From assembly GCA_026989335.1 (NCBI GenBank), contig JALSJN010000072.1, positions 1 through 47,479 of the forward strand: a stretch of DNA of 47,479 bases, read 5' to 3'. Below, piece by piece: positions 17,685 to 26,419 of the stretch. Under the pieces are notes generated by a model. That model did not search any database and was not told the origin of the DNA. It was given only the letters and a program-made list of their open reading frames with translations. The stretch comes from Thiotrichaceae bacterium (GTDB lineage Bacteria > Pseudomonadota > Gammaproteobacteria > Thiotrichales > Thiotrichaceae). Each line of letters begins with the position of its first letter. The first letter of the stretch is position 1. The position numbers and the translations under genes are program-made.

Positions 17685-18947
17685 ATGGCTGATATAAAGA
17701 AGTATCCTACGCCGATGTTAGATGTTTTAGAAGATGGTCCTTGGCCGAGTTTTATTACGGGTCTTAAAAAGATGCGTGATGAGCATCCGGATGAGCGCAT
17801 TAATAACGTTATTAATGGTTTGATGGGTCAGCTTGAGCATTCTTACGAAACCAAAATGGGCTACTGGAAAGGTGGAACAATTTCTGTGTTCGGTTACGGT
17901 GGTGGTATTATCCCTCGTTTCTCGGAAGTAGGTGATGCATTCCCTGAGTCAAGAGAATTCCATACTTTGCGTGTGCAGCCTACTCCAGGTAATTATTATA
18001 CAACGGATATGATGCGTAAGCTTGCCGATAGTTGGGAGAAGTGGGGTTCAGGCCTTCAGACTTTTCATGGTCAGACAGGTAATATCATGTTTATCGGTGC
18101 TGATAATAATAGCTTTCAGCATTTCTTTGATGAGATTAATGACTACGGTTGGGATCTTGGTGGAGCTGGTCCATGTGTTCGTACAGCAATGTCATGTGTT
18201 GGTGCGGCGCGTTGTGAAATGTCTAATTGTAATGAACATGCGATACATCGTCATCTTGTGAATAACTTTACAGATGATGTCCATCGTCCTGCGCTACCTT
18301 ATAAATTCAAGTTTAAAGTTTCAGGTTGTCCTAATGATTGTCAAAATGCAATTGAGCGTGCTGACTTTGCAGTTATTGGTACTTGGAGAGATCATAAGAA
18401 GATAGATCAAGATCAGTGGAAAGCATTTGTTGCTGATAAAGGTGTTGATTATGTAATGGATAACGTGATTTCACGTTGTACTTCTAGCTCTTTGTCGCTG
18501 GGTGAAGATAATTCTTTGATCGCTGATGAGAGTAACTGCGTTCGTTCAATGCATTGTATGAATGTTGTTCCTAAGGCAATTAGCCCAGGTGAAGATAAGG
18601 GTGTAACTATTCTGTGTGGTGGTAAGCGTACACTGAAGATTGGTGACTTGATGGGTACAGTGCTTGTACCATTCATGAAGCTTGATACGCCAGAAGACTA
18701 CGAAGTTATCGTTGAACTTGCTGAAGAGATTATTGACTTCTGGGCAGAGAACGGTCTTGAGCATGAGCGCACAGGTGAAATGATTGAGCGTATTGGTTTG
18801 GTTAACTTCTTAGAAGGAATTGGAGTTGATCCTGATCCAAATATGATTGCCCAGCCTCGTAACGTATCTTATTTTCGTTCTGACGGTTGGGATGAAGCTG
18901 CTGAAGAGTGGTTTAATCGTAAGCGTGAAGAGAAGGCTGCTAGCTAG
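17685..18947 (+). CDS. dsrA: reverse dissimilatory sulfite reductase alpha subunit DsrA
   Basis: With DsrB, DsrA forms the sirohaem enzyme that in sulfur oxidizers converts DsrC-bound or reduced sulfur to sulfite. The 420-residue protein has the sirohaem/[4Fe-4S] ligands C171, C177 (CVGAARC), C215 and C219 (GCPNDC). In the ferredoxin domain the cluster motif reads C285-V-R-S288-M-H-C291, where CxxCxxC is expected, with a further C265. The Ser at 288 is directly encoded (TCA). AGGAGG precedes ATG. It leads the dsr operon. Co-occurrence with dsrEFH and dsrL supports the oxidative direction. Confidence 0.97.
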   Translation: MADIKKYPTPMLDVLEDGPWPSFITGLKKMRDEHPDERINNVINGLMGQLEHSYETKMGYWKGGTISVFGYGGGIIPRFSEVGDAFPESREFHTLRVQPTPGNYYTTDMMRKLADSWEKWGSGLQTFHGQTGNIMFIGADNNSFQHFFDEINDYGWDLGGAGPCVRTAMSCVGAARCEMSNCNEHAIHRHLVNNFTDDVHRPALPYKFKFKVSGCPNDCQNAIERADFAVIGTWRDHKKIDQDQWKAFVADKGVDYVMDNVISRCTSSSLSLGEDNSLIADESNCVRSMHCMNVVPKAISPGEDKGVTILCGGKRTLKIGDLMGTVLVPFMKLDTPEDYEVIVELAEEIIDFWAENGLEHERTGEMIERIGLVNFLEGIGVDPDPNMIAQPRNVSYFRSDGWDEAAEEWFNRKREEKAAS

Positions 18948-19027
18948 CTCATTCATACTGGAAGATATTTTAACTTTTAAACTGGGTGAGCTTCTCATTC
19001 GGTTAGTACAAGATTTAGGAGTAAATT

Positions 19028-20104
19028 ATGGCAGCACCGGAAATGCGTGAACCGATTGAATCAGGTTGTCCTGACGGTTTTCAATATATGCACCCTACAA
19101 TGCGTCGAAATTTCGGCCTTTGGGATTATCATGAAGATCCACAACCAGGTGTTATGGTTCATGTCGCTAAAAGTGGTGATAAAGTTTGGACTGTAAAAGC
19201 AGGTACCCAACGTATACTAGATGTTTTCACTTTGCGTGACCTTTTAGATATCGCTGATGAGTTTGCAGATGGATATATTCGTTTTACTATCCGTAGTAAT
19301 ATAGAGTTTTACACAGATGCGGAAGCAAAGGTTCAGCCTTTAGTTGATGCACTTAAAGAGAAGGGGTACGCAGTAGGCGGAACTCGTAACTCTGTTGCAT
19401 CTATATCGCATACTCAGGGCTGGTTACACTGTGATATTCCTGGTACTGATGCATCTGGTGTAGTCAAGTCTATGATGGATGAGTTATACGACGAATTTAC
19501 AAACTGGAATATGCCTAACCGTGTTCATATTACAACATCTTGTTGTCAGATTAACTGTGGTGGTCAAGGTGATATCGCAATTAACGTACAGCACACTAAG
19601 CCACCCAAGATAGATCACTCTCTTGTTGGTAATGTTTGTGAGCGCCCTTCAGTTGTAGCACGCTGTCCTGTTGCTGCTATTCGTCCTGCAATGGTTGATG
19701 GTCTTCCTTCATTAGAAGTTGATGAAAAGAAGTGTATTTGTTGTGGTGCTTGTTACCCTCCATGTCCTCCTATGCAGATTAATGATCACGAATTCACTCA
19801 GTTAGCTGTATGGATTGGTGGAAACCACTCAAATGCACGTGGTAAGCCAACATTCCAGCGTCTTGTTGCTGCTGGTATTCCAAATAATCCTCCTCGCTGG
19901 CCTGAAGCTACGGCAATCGTTAAGAAGATTCTTGATTGTTATAAAGAAGGTGCGCGAGATTGGGAACGTATCAATGAATGGGTTGAGCGCATCGGATGGC
20001 CTCGTTTCTTTGAAGTGACTGGTCTACCTTTCACAAAGTACCATATTGATAACTGGCGTGGTGCGCGTGCAAACTTAAACTCATCAACACACATTCGTTT
20101 CTAA
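19028..20104 (+). CDS. dsrB: reverse dissimilatory sulfite reductase beta subunit DsrB
   Basis: DsrB pairs with DsrA in the alpha2beta2 enzyme of cytoplasmic sulfur oxidation. The 358-residue protein has the TTSCCQINCGGQGD sirohaem-region motif and a complete ferredoxin insertion with CICCGACYPPCPP, so its [4Fe-4S] site is intact, unlike that of DsrA here. TAGGAG precedes ATG. It lies 80 bases after dsrA. Length is normal. Confidence 0.97.
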   Translation: MAAPEMREPIESGCPDGFQYMHPTMRRNFGLWDYHEDPQPGVMVHVAKSGDKVWTVKAGTQRILDVFTLRDLLDIADEFADGYIRFTIRSNIEFYTDAEAKVQPLVDALKEKGYAVGGTRNSVASISHTQGWLHCDIPGTDASGVVKSMMDELYDEFTNWNMPNRVHITTSCCQINCGGQGDIAINVQHTKPPKIDHSLVGNVCERPSVVARCPVAAIRPAMVDGLPSLEVDEKKCICCGACYPPCPPMQINDHEFTQLAVWIGGNHSNARGKPTFQRLVAAGIPNNPPRWPEATAIVKKILDCYKEGARDWERINEWVERIGWPRFFEVTGLPFTKYHIDNWRGARANLNSSTHIRF

Positions 20105-20130
20105 GAACGATTTTAGATAGGAATATATAG

Positions 20131-20523
20131 ATGAAATTTACAATAATGATTAATGAAGGTCCTTATCAGCATCAATCTGCTGATTCGGCTCTGCAGTTCT
20201 GTCGTTCACTATTAGCACAGGGTCACGAGATTTTCCGTGTGTTCTTTTACCATGATGGCGTAAACAATGGTTCAAGTTTAAGTGTGCCCCCAGCTGACGA
20301 TCGTTTAATTCAAAAAGAATGGTCTGAACTATCAAAAGAGCATGATCTTGACTTGGTTATTTGTATCGCTGCAGCTCAGCGTCGCGGTCTTATGGATAAA
20401 GATGAAGCAAAGCGTCAAGGCTTTGAGTCTAATAATATGATCGAAGGTTTTCGTATATCTGGTTTAGGCCAGTTAATCGAAGGCGGTATAGAATCTGATC
20501 GCACTGTTGTGTTTGGAGATTAA
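20131..20523 (+). CDS. dsrE: sulfurtransferase subunit DsrE
   Basis: DsrE is the sulfur-carrying subunit of the DsrE2F2H2 hexamer, which transfers sulfur to DsrC. The 130-residue protein has the conserved active cysteine C78 in LVICIAAAQRRG, at the same position as in A. vinosum, and the TusD/DsrE fold pattern. This cysteine and the linked dsrH are regarded as marks of sulfur-oxidizing dsr systems. It lies 26 bases after dsrB and 5 bases before dsrF. Confidence 0.97.
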   Translation: MKFTIMINEGPYQHQSADSALQFCRSLLAQGHEIFRVFFYHDGVNNGSSLSVPPADDRLIQKEWSELSKEHDLDLVICIAAAQRRGLMDKDEAKRQGFESNNMIEGFRISGLGQLIEGGIESDRTVVFGD

Positions 20524-20528
20524 TAGAA

Positions 20529-20933
20529 ATGGCTACTAAAAAATTCATGTTTGTTAATCGAAAAGCACCTTACGGAACTGTCTATGCGCTTGAATCCTTG
20601 GAGGTTGTATTAATCTCTGCTGCTTTTGAGCAAGACGTGTCTCTCGCTTTTATTGATGATGGTGTATACCAAATTACTAAAGGTCAAGATACTACAGGTA
20701 TTGGTCAAAAGAACTTCTCAAATACGTATAAAGCATTGGGCGATTATGAAATTAAGAAACTATATGTTTCTAAAGAGTCTTTAGAAGAGCGTGGTCTCAC
20801 TCAAGATGATCTAATGGATCTTGTTTGGGAAGATGAAGATGATGATTGGGCAGAAAAGCCTTCAATTATCATGGTTGATCGTTCTGAAATGGCTGCTGTA
20901 ATGGCTGAACAAGAAGTTACGCTAAGTTTTTAG
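20529..20933 (+). CDS. dsrF: sulfurtransferase subunit DsrF
   Basis: DsrF is the TusC-like subunit of the DsrEFH complex. The 134-residue protein has the family pattern KKFMFVNRKAPYGTVYALE near the start and an acidic WEDEDDDW stretch near the C-terminus. It contains no cysteine, consistent with a structural rather than a sulfur-carrying subunit. The ribosome-binding GGAG lies within the end of dsrE, so translation is probably coupled. Confidence 0.96.
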   Translation: MATKKFMFVNRKAPYGTVYALESLEVVLISAAFEQDVSLAFIDDGVYQITKGQDTTGIGQKNFSNTYKALGDYEIKKLYVSKESLEERGLTQDDLMDLVWEDEDDDWAEKPSIIMVDRSEMAAVMAEQEVTLSF

Positions 20934-20955
20934 ATCCTAAACGGAGAATATTGGA

Positions 20956-21264
20956 ATGGCAATGCTACATATTGTAAACAAGTCACCGTTTGAAAAGGTG
21001 TCTTTTAGAAGTTGTTTGAATCACGTAAGTAAAGGTGATTCGGTTTTGATGATCGAAGATGCAGCAGTTGGTGCAATCGAAGGTACATCATTTTCTGAAA
21101 AGCTTAAAACAGCAATGGGCGATGTGTCTGTTTATGTTTTAGGTGGTGATCTTGCTGCACGTGGATTAAGCGAAGATCGTATGATCGATGGTATCAAAGC
21201 TGTTGATTATGCAGGTTTTGTCGACTTAACTGTAGAGAACGAGACGACGCAAAGCTGGCTATAA
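20956..21264 (+). CDS. dsrH: sulfurtransferase subunit DsrH
   Basis: DsrH is the TusB-like subunit of DsrEFH. The 102-residue protein starts MAMLHIVNKSPFEKVSFRSC, placing the conserved C20 where the family has it. The VLMIEDAAVGAI segment is typical. CGGAG precedes the start. dsrC follows after 90 bases. Normal length; no abnormality seen. Confidence 0.96.
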   Translation: MAMLHIVNKSPFEKVSFRSCLNHVSKGDSVLMIEDAAVGAIEGTSFSEKLKTAMGDVSVYVLGGDLAARGLSEDRMIDGIKAVDYAGFVDLTVENETTQSWL

Positions 21265-21354
21265 AACCTGTGTAACTCAATTTTTAGAAAGTTGAGCTAT
21301 GTGATTTTTAGCTAATTTAATTTATATCTATATATAGAAATAAGAGGAAATATT

Positions 21355-21690
21355 ATGTCAACACTAGAATTAAATGGTGAATCAATCGAGTTAGACGAAG
21401 AAGGTTATTTAGTAGACCTTAGTTTGTGGACACGAGAAATCGGTGAAGCGCTTGCAAAAGGCGAAGATGTTGATTTAACCGACGAGCACTGGGATATCAT
21501 TGATTTCTTACGTGAGTACTATGAAGAATATCAAATTGCTCCCGCGGTACGTGTTCTAACTAAAGCTGTTGGTAAGCGACTTGGTAAAGATAAAGGTAAT
21601 TCAAAGTATCTTTACTCTTTATTTCCTTACGGTCCTGGTAAGCAAGCGTGTAAGTACGCTGGCCTTCCAAAACCTACAGGTTGTGTCTAA
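21355..21690 (+). CDS. dsrC: sulfur carrier protein DsrC
   Basis: DsrC is the sulfur-relay substrate of DsrAB. Its C-terminal arm carries sulfur and cycles with the DsrMKJOP complex. The 111-residue protein has both functional cysteines, C99 and the penultimate C110, ten residues apart in ACKYAGLPKPTGCV, which separates true DsrC from TusE. AGAGGAA precedes ATG. The gene is isolated by a 90-base gap upstream and an intrinsic terminator downstream, suggesting that a separate abundant dsrC message is made. Confidence 0.98.
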   Translation: MSTLELNGESIELDEEGYLVDLSLWTREIGEALAKGEDVDLTDEHWDIIDFLREYYEEYQIAPAVRVLTKAVGKRLGKDKGNSKYLYSLFPYGPGKQACKYAGLPKPTGCV

Positions 21691-21710
21691 GTAGTAATAC
21701 AGTAAAATTG

Positions 21711-21750
21711 AGAATTTTAGGAGTGTTTTGTGCACTCCTGAATTCTTTTT
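21711..21750 (+). terminator. intrinsic terminator or attenuator after dsrC
   Basis: AGAATTTTAGGAGTG (21711-21725) pairs with the segment GCACTCCTGAATTCT (about 21732-21746) with a small mismatch. A TTTTT run follows at once. Because dsrMKLJOP continues on the same strand with its start 60 bases later, it probably works as a partial terminator that enriches dsrABEFHC message over the membrane-complex genes. Confidence 0.75.
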
Positions 21751-21811
21751 CACAAGTTTATAGCATAAGTGTTTGTAAACTTATGAAAAAGAAGACTATT
21801 GGGAGCTTCAA

Positions 21812-22567
21812 ATGGTTGTTGGTGTTATTTATGCGGTTTTATTTTGGACTGCGACATTAGTTTTGGTATTGGGTGTTGCCAATAAAATTCGTATTTATGC
21901 GAAGACACCTGCGCCTCTAAAAATACCAACAACTCCAGCTCCAGTTACTCAGAGTGGTGTTTTCTTACGCATGTTTCAAGAAGTTTTCTTTTTTAAAAGT
22001 TTGTTTCGTGCGGATAAATTACTTTGGGTATTAGGCATGTTGTTTCATTACACCATGTTGATTATTGTGCTTCGTCATTTTAGATATGTACAAGAACCAG
22101 TTTGGGGTGTTATTCAGTTTGTGCAGCCTTTTGGTATTTACGCTGGGTTTTTATTTATTATCGGTTTGTTAGGTTTAATGGCTCGTCGTATTTTTATAGA
22201 TAGAATTCGCTATATTACAGCGCCTTCTGATATTGCCATGTTACTTTTACTCATATTAATTGGTGTATCAGGTCTTATGATGCAGTTTGTTAGCCCTACT
22301 GATATTCTTATGGTTAAGGCTTTCTTTAGAGGCTTAATTACTTTTGATTGGCAACCATTGCCTTCAGATGTTGTTTTGCTTGTTCATTTGGGTTTGGTGG
22401 CTGCTTTGATGTTGATTTTCCCTATAAGTAAATTATTGCATGCGCCGGGTATCTTTTTTAGCCCGACACGTAACCAGATCGATAATCCACGCGAAAAGCG
22501 TCATATCGCACCATGGGCTGCTGAACTTGAAAAACAAGGTAAAACTTACCTCGATGAGTTGGATTAA
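21812..22567 (+). CDS. dsrM: DsrM, haem b membrane subunit of DsrMKJOP
   Basis: DsrM is a NarI-like diheme cytochrome b subunit that exchanges electrons with the quinone pool. The 251-residue protein shows five membrane segments at roughly 3-23, 66-86, 102-125, 139-159 and 186-206. Histidines lie within the helices (for example MLFHYTML and LLVHLGLV), consistent with haem ligation. GGGAG precedes ATG. dsrK follows after 12 bases. Confidence 0.96.
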   Translation: MVVGVIYAVLFWTATLVLVLGVANKIRIYAKTPAPLKIPTTPAPVTQSGVFLRMFQEVFFFKSLFRADKLLWVLGMLFHYTMLIIVLRHFRYVQEPVWGVIQFVQPFGIYAGFLFIIGLLGLMARRIFIDRIRYITAPSDIAMLLLLILIGVSGLMMQFVSPTDILMVKAFFRGLITFDWQPLPSDVVLLVHLGLVAALMLIFPISKLLHAPGIFFSPTRNQIDNPREKRHIAPWAAELEKQGKTYLDELD

Positions 22568-22579
22568 GGAATATAACTG

Positions 22580-24256
22580 ATGGCTGCTGATTACGACGTT
22601 CCAAAAATTACAGGTGAAGATGGGATTGTAGATATACCTAGTCTCCAGCCTGATGCGATGAAAGGACATGGTCCTTGGGTGTCGAAGCCTGAGTTTCAAG
22701 AAGATATGCATTTTCCTACCGATTTTACGATGCCAGAAAGCATCGAGAATTATGGAGATGCAGGTACTCTAGTTGAAAATTGGAAAGAACGTGCTTTAGA
22801 TAAAATGGGTGATCTAAAAGGTCGTTACCGTTCGTTACAAGTTTTCTTGGATATTTGTGTTAAATGCGGAGCATGTACTGATAAGTGTCATTATTACATC
22901 GGCTCTTCAGATCCTAAAAACATGCCGGTTGCACGTCAAGATTTACTTAGAAAAGTCTATCGTCGTTATTTTACTTTTGCAGGCAAGTTTTTTGGAAAAA
23001 TTGGCATGCCGGGTTTTGTTGGTGCGGCTGAGTTAACTGAAGATGTTGTTAAAGACTGGTATAATTACTATCATCAGTGTTCTCAATGTCGACGCTGTTC
23101 GGTTTTTTGTCCTTACGGTATTGATACTGCTGAAATTTCAATGGCTGCACGTGAAATTCTCGACCATATTGGCATGGGGCAAAAATACTGTACTGAAATT
23201 ATGGGTAAACTGAATAAGATTGGTAACAATTTAGGTCTGCCTGAAGCTGCTTTAGCAGACACTCTAGAAGGTCTTGAAGAAGATATCTTTGATGAAACTG
23301 GAGTTGATGTTAAATTACCTTTGGATAAGAAAGGTTCCGATATTCTTTTAATTACCCCTTCGGCTGATTTCTTCGCAGAACCTCATGTTGATGGTTTGAT
23401 GGGTTATGCGAAAGTGCTACACGAACTAGGTCTTGATTGGACGTTAAGTTCTTATGCATCAGAAGGTGCTAATTTTGGTATGTTTATCGGAAGTTACGAG
23501 AATATGCGTAAAGTTTCTCTACGTATCCGTAAAGCAGCACAAGATCTTGGTGTAAAACGCATCGTATTTGGTGAGTGTGGTCATGCTTGGAGAGTTGCTT
23601 ATAGTTTCTTAAATACACTAGCGGGTCCATTTGACTTTCTTGATCAAAATTATCCTGTTCCTCAGCATATTCTCGAGATTACCGAGCCAGCATTAGCTGC
23701 TGGAAAATTAAATATAGATAAATCTCAGAATGATGACAAGGTTCTTACTTTTCATGATTCTTGTAATATTGCTCGTGGTTCTCGTATGGGTGATAAACCA
23801 GGTGGTCAGTTTGTTCTTCCACGAAATGTAATCAAAGCAGTTTGTAATAACTACGTTGATATGCCAGCAGATACCATTCATGATGCAACTTATTGCTGTG
23901 GCGGTGGTGGTGGGATTTTAACAGACGACCTCATGGAAATACGTGTTAAAGGTGCTCAGCCACGTATGGAAGCCCTGAAACATGTAACTGATAAGCATCA
24001 AGTAACGCACATGGCAGCTATTTGTGCTATTTGTAAATCCCAATTTACTAAAGTAGTTCCTTACTATGGATTTACCATGGATATGATTGTTAGTGTCCAT
24101 CAGTTGGTGAGTAATGCAATTGTCCTTAAAGGACAGTTGACTGAAGAAGAAATTGAAGCACGTGATGCAGCTGAGGAAGCTGAGCGGATTGCTGCAAAAG
24201 AAGCACGAGAAAAAGCCGCTGCTGAGAAAGCTGCTAAAGAATCAAAAGATACTTAA
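22580..24256 (+). CDS. dsrK: DsrK, HdrD-like Fe-S subunit of DsrMKJOP
   Basis: DsrK is the cytoplasmic catalytic subunit, thought to act on the DsrC disulfide or trisulfide. The 558-residue protein has two [4Fe-4S] motifs, C93-x2-C96-x2-C99-x3-C103 and C167-x2-C170-x2-C173-x3-C177. CCG-type segments follow (HDSCNIARG near 395, CCGGGGG near 435, CAICKSQ near 483), as in HdrD, which carries a noncubane active-site cluster. The C-terminal 35 residues are a charged Ala/Glu/Lys helix. It is tightly linked to dsrM; a hairpin follows the stop. Confidence 0.96.
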   Translation: MAADYDVPKITGEDGIVDIPSLQPDAMKGHGPWVSKPEFQEDMHFPTDFTMPESIENYGDAGTLVENWKERALDKMGDLKGRYRSLQVFLDICVKCGACTDKCHYYIGSSDPKNMPVARQDLLRKVYRRYFTFAGKFFGKIGMPGFVGAAELTEDVVKDWYNYYHQCSQCRRCSVFCPYGIDTAEISMAAREILDHIGMGQKYCTEIMGKLNKIGNNLGLPEAALADTLEGLEEDIFDETGVDVKLPLDKKGSDILLITPSADFFAEPHVDGLMGYAKVLHELGLDWTLSSYASEGANFGMFIGSYENMRKVSLRIRKAAQDLGVKRIVFGECGHAWRVAYSFLNTLAGPFDFLDQNYPVPQHILEITEPALAAGKLNIDKSQNDDKVLTFHDSCNIARGSRMGDKPGGQFVLPRNVIKAVCNNYVDMPADTIHDATYCCGGGGGILTDDLMEIRVKGAQPRMEALKHVTDKHQVTHMAAICAICKSQFTKVVPYYGFTMDMIVSVHQLVSNAIVLKGQLTEEEIEARDAAEEAERIAAKEAREKAAAEKAAKESKDT

Positions 24257-24290
24257 AAAACTACAAATAAACATTTATTACTGTAGTTTT
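24257..24290 (+). terminator. hairpin between dsrK and dsrL
   Basis: AAAACTACA (24257-24265) pairs exactly with TGTAGTTTT (24282-24290). The terminal TTTT is part of the stem and is followed by AAG, so it is a weak terminator at best. It may set the ratio of dsrMK to dsrL message or be a processing site. Confidence 0.5.
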
Positions 24291-24356
24291 AAGTAATTTG
24301 TTACATATAATTTAGATTAACTGATCCAATCTACGGATTGAACTAGGAGAATAAGC

Positions 24357-26324
24357 ATGGCAACTTCACCTGATGATAAATCATTAGCAAAGGGTCTCAC
24401 GTTTAGACGTTATGACGACGGAGACTATACTTGGGATAGCATGGAAGAGCATATCTTCCAAGAAGATACTTCTTACAAGTGTCCTACTTATATTCAGAAA
24501 ACGCCACCTTGTCAGGGCAGTTGCCCTTCCGGTGAGGATATTCGTGGTTGGTTACAGATCGTCCGTGGCATAGAAAAGCCAACAGGCGATATGTCAATGC
24601 AGGAATATGCATTCCGTCGTTCTACAGCTGCTAACCCGTTCCCATCAATGATGGGTCGTGTATGTCCAGCACCTTGTGAAGAAGGTTGCAATCGTAACGA
24701 TGTTGATGATTTTGTTGGTATCAACTCCGTTGAGCAATATATTGGTGATGAGGCAATAGCCTTAGGTCTTGGTTTTGATTATTCTGCTCCTTCAACTGGC
24801 AAGAAAATTGCTATCATAGGTGGTGGTGTTGCGGGTATGGCCGCTGCTTACCAGCTTCGTAAAATGGGTCACGCATCAACTATCTTTGACGACCATGCAC
24901 AATTAGGTGGAATGGCTCGTTATGGTATCCCAGGGTATCGTGTACCGCGTGACAAGATGGATGCAGAGATCAAACGTATTACGGATATGGATGGTGTTGA
25001 AGTTAAACTAAACACTCGTGTTGGCAAAGATGTCACTGTTGAATCTTTAGAAAAAAATTATGATGCAATTCTTTGGGCTTTAGGTTGTAAAAATGGTCGT
25101 GGATTATTTGTTGATAATTGGAATGATGTACCCAATGCGATTACAGCAGTAGATTTCCTAGAAGCATTTAACTTGGGCGATATGAAATATACCGCGCCAA
25201 AAGTTGTTTGTGTGGGTGGTGGTGATACTTCTATCGACGTGGTTTCTGTATCACGTCGTATCGGTACGCTAGCGGATTACACTGAAAAAGGTGAAGATTC
25301 AGCAACTGGTGTTATAAAACATGATGCCGAGCCAGCTAGTAAAGTTCCTGCTGAAGTCACTTTAACGTCATTGTTTCCACTCGATCAAATGACGGCTGCT
25401 GAACATGAAGTTCAAGATGCATTGATTGAAGGTGTGACTATCCTAACAGAAGTTATGCCAACTGAAATTTTGGTTGATGATAATGGACGTGCCGTGGGTT
25501 TAAAGGTTGTTGAGTCTGTCATGGAAGGTAATGTGCCTAAGCCAAAAGAAGGTGGCAAAGAGACTATTATTGAAGCTGACCTTATTGTATCAGCAATCGG
25601 TCAGTTCGGTGATCTTGACGGCGTAGAAGAATACGGTAACGATCGTAATGCGATTGATGCAGATAATTTCTACCAAGTTCCTGGGAAAGAAGGGCATTTT
25701 GTAGCTGGTGATATCGTTCGTCCGCATCTTCTAACGACGGCAATTGGTCAAGCATCTATTGCGGCTGAAACAATTAACCATTTTTTGACTCAAAAAAATG
25801 AGAAAATGGATAAACGTCCAAAAGTTGATAAACATCACTTCGATTTACTCGATAAATTAAAAGAGTATGAATTAGCGCCTGTCGCTTACGATGAAGGCAA
25901 AGAAGAAGACTTACGTGGTACAGACAGTGATAATTATGCTGTACATAACTACGATGATCGTTCTGAACATGAAATCGTTGAGTCTAGTGAGTTATTCTTA
26001 GGTCATTTTGAAAAAGTTGAGCGTAATAAACGTACTGAAGATGTTCCAAGTCAAGACGATGTGTTAGGGCACTTTGTTGAACGCATGAATGCACTTGAGG
26101 AAGAACAAGTTGTAGGTGAAGCAGAGCGTTGTATGAGTTGTGGTCTTTGTTTTGAGTGTGATAACTGTGTTATTTACTGTCCTCAAGATGCTGTTTTTCG
26201 AGTGAAGAAAGACCAGTCTACTACAGGCCGTTATGTTGATACGGACTATGATAAGTGTGTTGGTTGTCATATCTGTGCTGATGTATGTCCTACTGGTTAC
26301 ATTGAAATGGGTCTAGGCGGATAA
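24357..26324 (+). CDS. dsrL: DsrL, Fe-S flavoprotein NAD(P)H oxidoreductase
   Basis: DsrL is a cytoplasmic flavoprotein that takes electrons from DsrAB and passes them to NAD(P)+; it is essential for stored sulfur oxidation in A. vinosum. The 655-residue protein is GltD/NfnB-like. It has N-terminal cluster cysteines (PPCQGSCPSG, CPAPCEEGC), an FAD motif IAIIGGGVAGMAAAYQL near 151, and a second nucleotide site VVCVGGGDTSIDVV. Two C-terminal ferredoxin motifs follow (CMSCGLCFECDNC..C and CVGCHICADVCPTG). Length matches the A. vinosum protein. TAGGAG precedes ATG. Confidence 0.97.
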   Translation: MATSPDDKSLAKGLTFRRYDDGDYTWDSMEEHIFQEDTSYKCPTYIQKTPPCQGSCPSGEDIRGWLQIVRGIEKPTGDMSMQEYAFRRSTAANPFPSMMGRVCPAPCEEGCNRNDVDDFVGINSVEQYIGDEAIALGLGFDYSAPSTGKKIAIIGGGVAGMAAAYQLRKMGHASTIFDDHAQLGGMARYGIPGYRVPRDKMDAEIKRITDMDGVEVKLNTRVGKDVTVESLEKNYDAILWALGCKNGRGLFVDNWNDVPNAITAVDFLEAFNLGDMKYTAPKVVCVGGGDTSIDVVSVSRRIGTLADYTEKGEDSATGVIKHDAEPASKVPAEVTLTSLFPLDQMTAAEHEVQDALIEGVTILTEVMPTEILVDDNGRAVGLKVVESVMEGNVPKPKEGGKETIIEADLIVSAIGQFGDLDGVEEYGNDRNAIDADNFYQVPGKEGHFVAGDIVRPHLLTTAIGQASIAAETINHFLTQKNEKMDKRPKVDKHHFDLLDKLKEYELAPVAYDEGKEEDLRGTDSDNYAVHNYDDRSEHEIVESSELFLGHFEKVERNKRTEDVPSQDDVLGHFVERMNALEEEQVVGEAERCMSCGLCFECDNCVIYCPQDAVFRVKKDQSTTGRYVDTDYDKCVGCHICADVCPTGYIEMGLGG

Positions 26325-26340
26325 TAGAGCATTAAAATGT

Positions 26341-26379
26341 AACAAAAATTAAGTCTGTTTTTCAGGCTTTATTTTTGTT
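26341..26379 (+). terminator. long hairpin between dsrL and dsrJ
   Basis: Arms AACAAAAATTAAGTCTG (26341-26357) and CAGGCTTTATTTTTGTT (26363-26379) pair at 15 of 17 positions around TTTTT. No T-run follows the stem. It divides dsrL from dsrJOP and may limit or stabilise the dsrJOP message. Confidence 0.6.
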
Positions 26380-26419
26380 AAGTCTTATAAATTATTAAGA
26401 ATCAAAAGCTTAGGAAAAT

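Noticed and set aside
21292-21326. Separate dsrC promoter (TTGAGC with an AT-rich -10)
   Set aside because: Spacing to a TATA-like hexamer is wrong: 17 bases gives only ATTTAA, and TTTATA is 23 bases away. A dsrC promoter is plausible but not readable here.
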